A program made the translations under genes and the position numbers. A stretch of DNA of 64,000 nt from Psococerastis gibbosa. Its lineage: Eukaryota > Arthropoda > Insecta > Psocodea > Psocidae. The notes below the pieces were generated by a model that worked only from the letters and a program-made list of their open reading frames with translations, made no database searches and had not been told where the DNA came from. The stretch's first letter is position 1; each line of letters opens with the position of its first letter. The DNA lies in the NCBI GenBank assembly GCA_963971405.1, contig OZ020491.1, positions 28,943,019 through 29,007,018 of the forward strand, given 5' to 3'. Below, one piece after another: positions 15,001 to 24,100 of the stretch.

Positions 15001-17135
15001 CGGTTTGTCGTCAGCGAATCTAGTGACCAAAACTGTCCCTACAGAACCTCATTGTCATTCGGCAAAGTGCTACAAAGCGCGCTAGACAACGAGTTGCCCA
15101 GTTACCGTCTACAGCACTTTGCATTGATATACATGGATTGCTACCACGGCACCTAGCCCACGCTGAACAAATGTCTACACTTTTGGTCACGTGACAAAAA
15201 GGGTTATTATGGCAAGAAGTGGTTGACTCCATTGCGTTCAATGCGATTTAGACGTATTTCATTGCCTGTTATTTAATCTATTTACCCACTTATTGAGTTT
15301 TTCCTTGGTTTGACATAATGGCCACATCTTGCTCTGCTTATAAATGCACTAATAGGTTCAAGATATGTCGAGAAACGGGGGAAAATATTACTTTTCACTA
15401 GTAAGTGTTCCCATGGTTTGGTCATTAGTTGAGGCAACATTTATGGGTTTATTTCAGTTTACTTAATCATTATGTTAACAAATTGCACACTTTCAATTGT
15501 CCTCAAGGCCGTAGCCAAGGGGGGGGATCCTTGGGGGGCGCCCCCCCCCCCCCGAGAGAAATAGCATTATTCTAGTTAGAATCGACTTTTGAAGGAAATT
15601 AAGAGAAATTATTACTCAAGGGAAACGCGATATTTTTTGGCCCCCCCCCCCCCCCGAAAACATTTTCTGAAACCGTCCCTGCCCCGAAATGAAATGGCTT
15701 GACACTAGATAGAATCGGATTTTGAGAGGATACATAAAAACCACTATGTAATACCCAATGAAATGTTTATTATATTTTGAGCCAAATTACCCCCCCCCCC
15801 CCCCGCAATGGGCTGGATCTACTCCTGGTATAGGTAGGAGCCTAAATTTAGGAAGTTGAACACTTCAAATTTAGTCCCAATGCAATTAAATAGACGAACA
15901 TGGTTAGATTGGACTAAATAGTTTGACTATCGTTTGTTAAATTGCTGCTTGACAATTTTTCTTAGTAACATATTCCTAGCTAAATATTAATAAATCTTCA
16001 TAAATGCCGGTGTGTGACCATAGAATATTGTTCTATAATAAATAAAAAAATATTACAAAAGCAGAAAATGTCAATTAATCGTATTAAAAAAAATTATTGA
16101 AATACATCAAATTTACACGTAAGTGTATATGGCATGGAACGCTTCTGCCATAATATCCAAGATATCAGGTTTTGTCCGTTGCCGACAGCCCTAGCGCTCC
16201 TGGTGTATTTCCAGTGTATATATATATATATAGTTCAGTGGCAGTTTGCCATTGTCTATAATGTATAATGGGTTAAATAAGTAATTTTTTGAAGGACTTT
16301 TTATGGACACAGGCCTACTTATAATAGTCCTATCATTGTATCTAGTGTAAGTAGAAAGAATTTCGAGAGGGGGAGTTGATATTATAATTCAAAAAGTTCG
16401 TATCTCGTAACCGGGGTAGCTTTAGACCTTTACCCTATGATTCGTCTGCGTTGGCTATGCAACCTATACAAGGAAAACGTATAGTTAGGGATTAAAGGTA
16501 AAGGTGTAGTTTAGCTACCCCTCATAAAATCGCAAAATTTGGTTCTATATCGTTGATTAAGCTTTAAAAGAAACCCCTTTCCGAAAGAATTAAAAGTAGG
16601 AAAAGTATAGTTTTTGAGTTACAGCCCAATTTAGTTGCATATTTGCAAATTGCTCATAAATTTTTTTATGGAAGGAACATTGTCAGGGGCATGTAAATAA
16701 TACAACCCTTGCTTAAAATATGAATTCCCTTGCAAATGGGATGTTTTCCATCCATATTAAAAGCATTTTCATTCGACTTTTGATACAGCGGGGTAGCTTA
16801 ACTACACCTTTATCGGATTTAATCACCTGCGCAATGATGTACCGTTCCACCACAAAAGAAGGTAAACTTTGCCGTTATGAGGAAAAGATTATAGAATGAG
16901 ATTTGCTAATAGAGATTGTGCGCCAACATGCGATTTGCATGACACAGCGCAATCCAATAACGGGCAACTGCCGTACTCACTAAGATGTTATAGCCACACA
17001 CAAATTTTGTAAATTGCTTATAAAATCAATAATGGAGACATTAGAGAAACTACCTTTTCATAAAATCCATTTATTATGTGAAAATATTAAAAAAACATAA
17101 TGAAACTTACTTTGGCTTAAACCTGCTGCTGCCAT
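5368..17135 (-). CDS. BLMH: Bleomycin hydrolase, complete, nine coding exons
   Basis: Cytosolic papain-family (C1) cysteine aminopeptidase that forms a hexameric barrel and trims peptides, homocysteine thiolactone and bleomycin. Coding exons: 17135-17111, 13926-13823, 13227-13021, 12138-12046, 10977-10773, 9052-8871, 8138-7912, 6936-6755, 5519-5368. All have GT/AG borders and matching phases, giving 458 residues against 455 in human. The start ATG opens MAAAGLSQ in a 25-nt exon, like human MSSSGL. Catalytic residues are seen: Cys78 in NQKSSGRCWIF, His378 in SSMTHAML and Asn399 in VENSWGDD, plus the conserved GQWDM, PKKCFPES, VYNNQPVELL and EAVWFGCEV blocks. The C-terminus is LPAWDPMGALAD, the C-terminal arm that in this family enters the active site and makes the enzyme an aminopeptidase; here the last residue is Asp rather than the vertebrate Glu. 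Introns hold repeats only. No break, frameshift or missing catalytic residue is seen. Confidence 0.97.
5625..5965 (+). repeat. Interspersed repeat family C, copy 3, interrupted by a foldback MITE
   Basis: TTTTTGCGTTCCTATTTATA...GTGAAAGCGTTGTGATGG, then the foldback element, then GATTTCAGTGGATTTACACC. Family order is preserved across the insertion. Confidence 0.6.
5677..5816. mobile_element. Foldback MITE, 140 bp
   Basis: GGCACAAAGTCCACCGACC...inverted at right, arms about 60 bases, core GACGTGGTAGCAGACATT. It is inserted in a copy of the 17800-18090 repeat; flanks are TAA and TTA. Confidence 0.8.
5985..6022. repeat. T(38) homopolymer
   Basis: Uninterrupted T run followed shortly by an A run at 6050-6062. 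In the last BLMH intron. Confidence 0.9.
6250..6655 (+). mobile_element. RTE/CR1-like LINE ORF2 C-terminal pseudogene
   Basis: Decayed frame with IKRARIRWPGHVEQMPDNRP, a stop, then the Arg-rich RRRVG block and RRAQDRADWRDM. The close relative at 62600-62875 has the same order on the other strand. In a BLMH intron. Confidence 0.65.
6962..7285. repeat. Interspersed repeat family B, copy 1
   Basis: Shares with 21190-21510 and 14574-15055 the run CTCTGTAGGGACAG, GCTTAGCATCT-like block, ACTATGCCTGGA, GAGGC-TATGGAAAAATCAACG and TTTGATATC. No coding capacity. In a BLMH intron beside exon 8. Confidence 0.7.
8420..8745 (-). mobile_element. Copy of the poly(A)-tailed retroposon
   Basis: Minus-strand copy beginning at its A-rich end (TTTTTTGTTTGTTTTCC on plus). 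It shares GCAACCCTGTCAGCCTGGCG, CCTGATTATAGTTGATTCCG and the CACACGATTAATTCGGAGG block with 30188-30540. In a BLMH intron. Confidence 0.7.
9466..9840. mobile_element. Inverted-repeat element, 375 bp
   Basis: ATGCTACGTAGAAAATGAGC at left and GGTGCCAATTTTCTACGTAGCAT (given by its inverse TACGTAGAAAATTGG) at right, with long imperfect arms containing AGTTGTAGAAGACTAC. BLMH intron, unrelated to the foldback family. Confidence 0.7.
10137..10597. mobile_element. Foldback MITE, about 461 bp
   Basis: Left end GGCTTATTCCACCTACG, right end inverted (CGTAGGTGG...GCGCC). Internal parts match the 1504-1895 copy (ATGATCATTGATCAATTTTA). No clear target duplication. Confidence 0.75.
10677..10698. repeat. 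C homopolymer, about 21 nt
   Basis: Uninterrupted C run 75 bases from the donor of BLMH exon 5. Confidence 0.9.
11060..11325 (+). mobile_element. LINE-like 3' fragment
   Basis: Ends GGCATCACCTGAAGCTGGAAG ... AAGTAAGTAGG (split here to stay short). The stretch at 14395-14455 has the same ACATCACCTGAGCTGGAAACC ending, so these are copies of one retroelement terminus. Confidence 0.4.
11870..11960 (+). mobile_element. LINE 3' end fragment with TAAAG tail
   Basis: Ends in a decayed copy of the same terminus seen at 19330-19425: a tryptophan/arginine-rich last stretch, then GGCATTGGATAAAGTAAAGTAAG. In a BLMH intron. Confidence 0.5.
12255..12575 (+). mobile_element. RTE/CR1-like LINE ORF2 C-terminal fragment
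   Basis: Frame with RLQWLGHVQRMESDRTAKK, GRPRRRWREQTEEDLQAADL and TEDRERWRRIVCKARSPPG, then a stop. This is the usual end of these ORF2 proteins. One frameshift separates the two halves. In a BLMH intron. Confidence 0.7.
12660..12885. repeat. Interspersed repeat family F, copy 1
   Basis: GGCCTACTTATAGTGG, CCAACxxCCCCATGGATTTC, ACGTTCTCGACGTCAA and GATAATGGACAAGCT; relatives at 36470-36640 and, inverted, 63410-63575. Confidence 0.55.
13021..13227 (-). CDS. BLMH: Bleomycin hydrolase exon 3 (active-site cysteine exon)
   Basis: This 69-codon, phase-0 exon encodes residues 44-112. It contains the oxyanion-hole glutamine and nucleophile in NQKSSGRCWIF, then MRSPLMQKLQLDDFEFSQTH and the FWDK end that joins VERVNFWLY of the next exon. 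Borders: TTCAG before 13227 and GTAAGC after 13021. Confidence 0.96.
13388..13549. mobile_element. Foldback MITE, 162 bp, TSD TAT
   Basis: GGCGGGTATTCCACATACG and inverted end GGAATTACCGCC, flanked by TAT at 13385-13387 and 13550-13552. Between BLMH exons 2 and 3. Confidence 0.85.
13985..14460 (+). mobile_element. Retroposon copy joined to a second 3' fragment
   Basis: 13985-14290 matches the 30188-30540 element (CACTATAATCAGGAGGTCCAC and flanks). 14290-14460 matches the terminus seen at 11060-11325. The two may be parts of one longer parent element. In BLMH intron 1, beside exon 2. Confidence 0.55.
14462..14487. repeat. (TAG)n microsatellite
   Basis: About eight TAG/GTA units in a BLMH intron. 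Confidence 0.85.
14574..15055. repeat. Interspersed repeat family B, copy 2, interrupted
   Basis: Inverted relative to the other copies; interrupted by the foldback element at 14657-14796. Confidence 0.75.
14657..14796. mobile_element. Foldback MITE, 140 bp, TSD TCA, nested
   Basis: Nearly perfect inverted arms beginning GGCGGGGATTCCACCAACG, flanked by TCA on both sides. It interrupts the repeat at 14574-15055, whose intact relatives at 6962 and 21190 show the empty site. Confidence 0.9.
15056..15505. other. BLMH intron 1, nothing recognised
   Basis: No exon or repeat identified; unique-looking sequence. Confidence 0.4.
15506..15840. mobile_element. G/C-homopolymer element, one clear end
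   Basis: CAAGGCCGTAGCCAAGG then G-run, followed by three C(14)-class runs at 15541, 15642 and 15791. Interior shares TAGATAGAATCGGATTTTGAG with the inverse of 39722-39895. Confidence 0.5.
16499..16812. mobile_element. Inverted-repeat element, about 314 bp
   Basis: TAAAGGTGTAGTTTAGCTACC at left, GGGGTAGCTTAACTACACC at right. AT-rich interior with no coding capacity. In the first BLMH intron. Confidence 0.55.
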
Positions 17136-17799
17136 TTTAAATTTTTTATGAATATGCATTAGTAAACAATCACAGAGTACTGTAGTAAGAAAACTTCAGA
17201 TTGTAAAATATTTTCTTTTTAAATTAAAAAGAAGGTGTTTGTGTAGAAAAACATAATTTTTATTAAGATTTTATATTTGATAACACCATTGTTATTAGTT
17301 ATAAACGCAAATTAAGTACAGTGGATAGTTTACTTTTTGAAAGTTTTCAATTAAATATTTTCCCGCGGTTTGTGAAAACTTTGCGGAACTTTCCTTTTGT
17401 ATGATATTATACTAAAAATTACTGAAGGCATATCTTTGGTCATATCGTATAAGTTTAGTTACCAAGCATACACATAGGTCTACCACATGGGTAATTCTCC
17501 GCACTTGGTACAATTGATGATGCCTCAGTATAACATCAATACTTATGCAAAAAAACTTGATTTTGATTTTGCAGTAACTAAATGACTTCTTTATTCGTGT
17601 CCTCACGTACGGTATATTATGTGTCTACAAAATATTACATTTTACCTTTTACCTGATTTCGTCTTTGAAATGGTCAATAAATTTCTGACGTCTGTCACGT
17701 GTAGCAACCCCATTTTCAAAGATTCAAAAATCAACAGCACAGTTAAGGCCAAACCGTTTTTTGGAGTTTTTTGAAAATAAAACCCGCCCAAATTGAGTT

Positions 17800-18095
17800 A
17801 GCCCAAAATAAAAAAACTGATTCCGAGGTATGATTTTTGTGAACCTACATACCGAATTTCATCAAAATCGACCAAGTAGTTTGCCCGGAAATCGACGCAC
17901 AGACAGACAGACAGACAGACAGACAGAGCGACAGAGTGACAGAGCGACAGAGTGACAGAGCGACAGACAGACATTTCGTAAAAACCACTTTTTGGGTTCC
18001 TGGGACCTCAAAACGTGTAAATCCGTTGAAATCTCGGAATCCAAAATTTCGACCATCACAAAGCTTTCCTTATACTACGCATAAATTGGAAAGCA
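17800..18095 (-). repeat. Interspersed repeat family C with tetranucleotide tract
   Basis: On minus: TTTGCTTTCCAATTTATGCG, TATAAGGAAAGCTTTGTGATGG, GATTTCAACGGATTTACACG, GGTCCCAGGAACCCAAAAAG, then a (CTGT)n/CTCTGT tract. It starts about 15 bases after the stop codon of the unrecognised gene. Relatives: 26980-27130 and 5625-5965. Confidence 0.7.
17895..17975. repeat. (GACA)n with interspersed GAGCGACA
   Basis: Tetranucleotide then octanucleotide pattern, part of the family-C repeat. Confidence 0.85.
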
Positions 18096-18110
18096 AAAAC
18101 AATAGCGTCA

Positions 18111-21100
18111 TTATATCGACATTTGATTCAAATACAAAACAATGTTGTTCAACCAAAATTGAGGAAGGTTTAGTGTTACTTCGTTGCCATCGGCTGCTGA
18201 AGGGATGAAAGTCACTGAACCTTTGACATCCATGTCTTGGTCGGTTGAGAAATTGTGGCTGAAGCAAAAAACAATCTGAAAAAGAACGAGATTATATAAG
18301 TCCCGGTGTACATGTTCGACGGTTAGAACGCCGGCGATTCGATGCAAATTTGTTAAGTTATGTGAGCAAATTGGTTAGAAGGTTCAAAACCGCCCCCCCC
18401 CCCCATTCGTAACGGCGCTGAACCTTGCTTCAGCAAAAGGTTGCCGATCCTTGGAGAGGAGTAGCAATGTTATCAATCAATCAATTTAGAGGGTATACTA
18501 TGCTTTAACACCTACTTACGTCCTACAGGCAAAATCAATATTAAAATAGCATATAACGGTAATTTACCTTACTTTCATGTGGCAGCAGTGTAATAGCAGA
18601 AAAAAAATCATTCAAATTATTAGTGTTCCGTGTTTTAGCATTCGCAGTTCCCAAAAAGTCCAATTTAACACGTTCGATACTTTCATGCTGAAAAATATTT
18701 TTACTAGGCGTAAATATAAATAAAATAAAATAAAAAAATTATAATAGGCTATTATAAAAATAAAAATAAATAAATATTTTCCTTTTTCCGTTCCTATGCC
18801 TAGCCCCGGCCACATTGCCTGGGGGCGCCAAATTGAACAAAAAATAATCAACGTGCATATTATACACAACAAAAATAATAAAAAAATAAAAAATAAAACT
18901 ATTTAGGCCCTCCCGTGGCTGGAGACCGTTATCAATATGGCTGCTAGTGTAGCCTGCAGAAGAGAAGTACGCAATTTGGCGGTGAAACCCAGTGATAAGT
19001 GTAGCCTGCACAAGCTAAGTACAGAGGCGCAGAAGCGGTCCAACCGGACGTCCCGCAATCACTTCAAGCGGCAAAAAACTGTATCGACGGAAAGATATCA
19101 ACTAAAACTTCCGAGCGTCGGCAAACAGTGGGAGCCTTTATCTAAGCCCGGATTGATTCCACATAACATCGAACGGAGGGACGCCGTAGCACGGTTCAGG
19201 CTCATAACCGGCCACGACTACCTGCAGGCGCATCTACACCGCATAGGCCTGGCTGACAACGACACCTGTCCACTCTGCTCACAGGCCGCTCAGACAGCTG
19301 CCCATCTACATAGATGTCCAGCTCTCGATTCCCTTCCTCAAAATCTTACAACGCGATATTGGGAGACTCGACGTCGAATGGCTCACCTGCCACAGACGGG
19401 CGTTGGCTAAAGTAAAGTAAGTAGTTTTTGACCGGGTCCAGGTATCCGTTCTGCTATACTGCAGTGTGAAAAGACTTCGATATTTTTTGCGTTGGCTTAT
19501 GGTTAACGGGTGCTTCGTAAGACATTATGGCTTCCGCCGCTCCCGTAAATATATTTCTATGATTTAGGCCTAAACTTTTAAAAATAAAAATAACAGAACA
19601 TACGGTACTGTAATAATATTAATTTATATGGATTTCATTATGGATTGGGTTTTTTTAACGTAACGATAGATTTTGGAGGGGGTCGGTGTATAATTTGGCG
19701 CCCCCCTTTTCATAAAAGTGTAGATGAAGGAAGGTCGTTCTCATGGACGTACGCAGCTCTTAAATTAATGACCATAGTGTCCTTTGCACAGGAGCCCGAG
19801 GTCGGCTCGGGAGACGTAAAGGGGGCCCAAGGGTCTCAATGAATATAATTACAAACAAGAGTGGCTCGGGGGTCTCCCCCGGGTGAAAATTTTCGAGAAG
19901 TAAATTTTAGGCCTGAAATATTGATGTTTTAGGTATTTTGAAAACAACGTTCTGATTTTACAGGGTTTATTGAATTTATTTATGGATTTATTATTCTACA
20001 CTACATTTTATGCTCTTTGCTCTAGCCCTCCACTCTGACAAAAAGTTCTTAGAGGGGGGGCTCTTCGCAATTCTTTCAAGCCGGCGACAATATAATATCA
20101 ACATTTCTCACTCCTGCTTGATATGCCATTCATCCGTGCAGACACGAGTGGGTGGAAAGGGTTGATGGCCTATCACGCAGTCATACATATACTGTACTGC
20201 GACCATATTCTAACTATTATGTAATTTTTTGGAGGAATATATTTTTAACAAGGCCGTGCCCAGGTTGATTTCGGGGGAGGGGGGTTCAATTTTTCTTTAA
20301 AAGCAATTTATTAATGAATTAATGGATAAATTCTTCAAACCATACACATTTACATACAAAAATTTATTTGGGGGGGGGGGGGGGAATGGACCACCCTCCT
20401 GGGCACGGCCATGTATTTTACTTTACTTTACACTCACCGATTCATTGGTGACGGCCAAAGAACACCATCCCGAAGTCTTTAGGATGCTCAAACTCAAATT
20501 TGATTCCTTTATGAAATGACGATCGCCTTCATTTTGCGTCAGCACCAGTAAGGCATTGAAGGTTTTCACACGATCCATGGAAATACATTGGAAGTTGGTT
20601 ATATATCGACAGGTACTGATGTAGAGGCTAAACAACATAAAAAAAAACGGTATCTGCCGTATGTTACCAATACTAACTTTGTAAAAGGTATAGTCTACTT
20701 ATGTCTCTGCACCAGCAGCCTGCAGCCTGATCGAGGCGATTCTAATACCGGTATTTATTTAATCCCCTGGTAATAAAAATGTAAACAAGATAATTTTATA
20801 ATGGAAAGTGCTATTCAAAATTTGTTTGTTTACATTAATAATCCTAAGGTATTTATTTAAGGCTGAGTGTTCAAAATGTTTTGTAAACAAGAAAATTTGC
20901 TGATTTTTTGACGAAAATAATTTATTGCTCATTCCACAGATACAAAGATAACAAAGTGAACAGATAAAAAATCCAAGTTATCGCAGGAAGTTTATATATT
21001 CTGAACTGAAATATTATTACCATATAAAAAAAATGGATAAAGAGCCTTAAACCCATTTTGTAGCACAGTTGTAAATCTGTAAGGGAAATAGACAGTTTTC

Positions 21101-24100
21101 GCAGAAAGCTCGTATTTTTTAAGATTTTTTCGTCTGTTCCCTTTTATATCTTTGTGGCTGTGGAACGAGCAATGAGGTTCTGTAGGGACAGTTTTGGTCA
21201 CTAGGTTCGCTTATGACAAACCGATATCCATATTATTCAAAATGGCCGCCGTTTGCATGCGAAAACTAAGCTCTTAGCATCTAATTAATTCTTTTAATAT
21301 TTTTTATAATATTTTTACTATGCCTGGACTTTATTTCGCTGCATATAATTTAATATATATATTCTCCATGATTTATAGAAAAATATCACTTTAAAATAAT
21401 ACGTAATTAAAAATCATTTTAAAATAGTATTGAGGCTTATGGAAAAATCAACGCTTTGATATCATTGCATCTGGTGCTGTCATCTACAAAATGACGCCAC
21501 CAATGAACCCCATTAATTAATTTCGTCCACAAAGTACGATAATTTCTTGTTTACAAAACATTTGGACCCTCAGGGTTAACCCCGGTATTTATTTAATCCC
21601 CTGCTATTAAAAATGTAAACAAGATAATTTTGTAATGGAAAGTGCTACGGTATTCAAACTTTGTTTGTTTACAGTTATAATCCTAGGGTATTTATTTAAC
21701 CCCGGTATTATAATCGCCTCGATCAGGCTGCAGCAGGTATGTATCGTATATCACACCACATATGGGCATAGTTGCAACTCTGCCGGGGCAGAGGCGGCCT
21801 TAGGGGGTGGCAAACAATCTTCCTTTGGCGCCCATTCCACCAACCGGCTAGGGCTATTTACAAAAACAGTGACGTGGTAGCAGACATTCAAGACTTAGGC
21901 GGGGTTTCCACCGACCTCGCATTGCAGAATTGACGGAAATGTTTATTTTCCTCTATGCCATAATTAAAATTGATCAACGATCATACAGTAAAATCACAAA
22001 CAAACAAACTAAAATTAAAAAATGGCGTCATGGGATATGTTAAGCACAAACATTTTAATAGATTTCTATAAAAAGAAAAATTCTAATTTCCGTCAATGTC
22101 ATTTGCATTCTGCAATGCGAGGTCGGTGGAAACGTCACCTAAGTCTTGAATGTCTGCTACCACGTCACCGTTTTTGTAAATAGCCCTAGCCGGTCGGTGG
22201 AATGGGCGCTTTAGCAGGATCAAGAAAAGTTCGTTCCAGGAACATGACACAGCCTTGTTTAAAGGAAATTTGTTCCGTGAATGAGAAAATCACTTTCCTG
22301 GAAGGCGCTTTTCCACCGACGTCTATAGTGATTACTGACGTCGGTGGAATTATCGCCGAACCAAATGAACTAGTTGCAAAATCCTGTAGCAGATCTTATT
22401 TACGTAATGACAAATTCCCATTGACGGAACAAGACTGTCTTGTTCAATCCATCAACAAGATGAGCTTGTTGCGTCTGGAACAAGGTGATCTTGTTCTGCA
22501 TCTTGTTGAATTTCAAGCTGTCAATGAATGGCTTTCTACGGTCTGTGCTAGAAGAGTGCTGAATTAGCAGCGCGCCTTCGATTCAGTCTGTGAAAGCCTG
22601 CTCATGTGATGTGGCTAGGCGAAGTTCTAAGTATGAGTAGGCCAAGTGACAGAATGTCCCAACAACTATACATTAATATACGGTGCCCGCAGGCAGGTGC
22701 CTATGGAGCACCTGACAGCGCATTGTACAGACTACATTTGTTGCTAGAACAATACGGATGTGGTTAGAGGCACTGACGGTTTCAGGGGGGGGGGGGGCAG
22801 GGGGCCATGGCCCCCTCCCGTGACAGTTCAAAGGAGCATTTTAGTATACCTACTCCCATTGAAAAAATAAAGTGAAAAGTGTTTGGGAACCCCCAGCATT
22901 AAACTAGTCGGGTCTGATCTCTTGCCAATGCCCCCCTCCCCCTTTGAAAATTCTAAAACCAATACTGGTTGGAGATTGTAAGTGTGACATAGGCCTACTC
23001 ACGTGAAAGAACTAACTTGAGTCATTCCTAAATCACGATCGAATCCGAGCTTATCAAAAATGCAGCGTAACTCTTTTTCCATTTCCCTTTGTCCAACCAT
23101 ATGCTCTCTCTGTAACACACATGCTTCTATTCTATATTATTATATTACAATGCTTAGAGTAACGGGACGCTAATGAACTCTATTATAAATAAATAAATAA
23201 ATAAATAAATACATATCGCTCATGCACGAGAAAAGTGGCACATTTCTAAATATTGACTTTGGAGATGTGACAGTTTACTTGAAAGAGAATGTGTAATTAC
23301 CACGTCAACGCCTGGAGCACATTCCGAATTATGTCAGTATTGCCAAACCCGAATTAGTCAAACTTGGCAATGGATCAGTGACAAAACGCAATCTTATGGA
23401 AACAAATTAAACAGATATGTGACACTACATTCATAAAATTCGCTATATTTTCCTCAACATTTTTGTATAAATAACTCAATTTTGCAATTTTTTGAAATGT
23501 GTCACTTTTCTCGTGCATGAGCGATATATAGTGTTAAATATGCCAACTGCTCACTTACAAAATATGATAAATTTGGTATAAGAAGTGGTTATTATTCAAC
23601 AGCTATTGAATATTGACCAAAAAAACCGCGTCTTTTCCGGGGGGGCTGAGAAAAATGTAAATAAACACCGAACTTGGCACCCCTGGGTAGTTGGCTGGTT
23701 GCACACATAGGGTAGTTAAATATATTATTATTATATTATATTCCAACAGCAATAACATTTTACTATAATCTACTGCAGTAAATTTGTTTCTCACCACCAA
23801 CCTGTTCCCTCCAGGAAGGTATTTCAACCGGTCTCCAGCCGTGCCGTGCAAAAGATATGTACATTCAAAACTTACCGAATTCATCATTTCTATCATCACT
23901 GACGCCTCTGGGCGAGGCTTAAAAGAAAAACTTCCTTCTGCTAATCGCAAAAGCAGGGCTTTGAAATGGGTACATGATATTTCACCGGTATCGTTTAGGT
24001 CCCCTTCTCCCCAACCGCCTGCAATACACAGCCCAAAAATTGTTGGTGAGTTTTTGCGCTTATTATGAAACTGACATCACTGCAGAAAATTGGCTAGGCA

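Noticed and set aside
15020-15241. 73-codon minus-strand open frame near the family-B repeat
   Set aside because: No splice borders fitting BLMH and no recognisable motif; partly repeat sequence.
18070-18267. Alternative reading frame of the last exon of the unrecognised gene
   Set aside because: Open, but needs a less favoured donor and extends into the interspersed repeat; kept only as an alternative.
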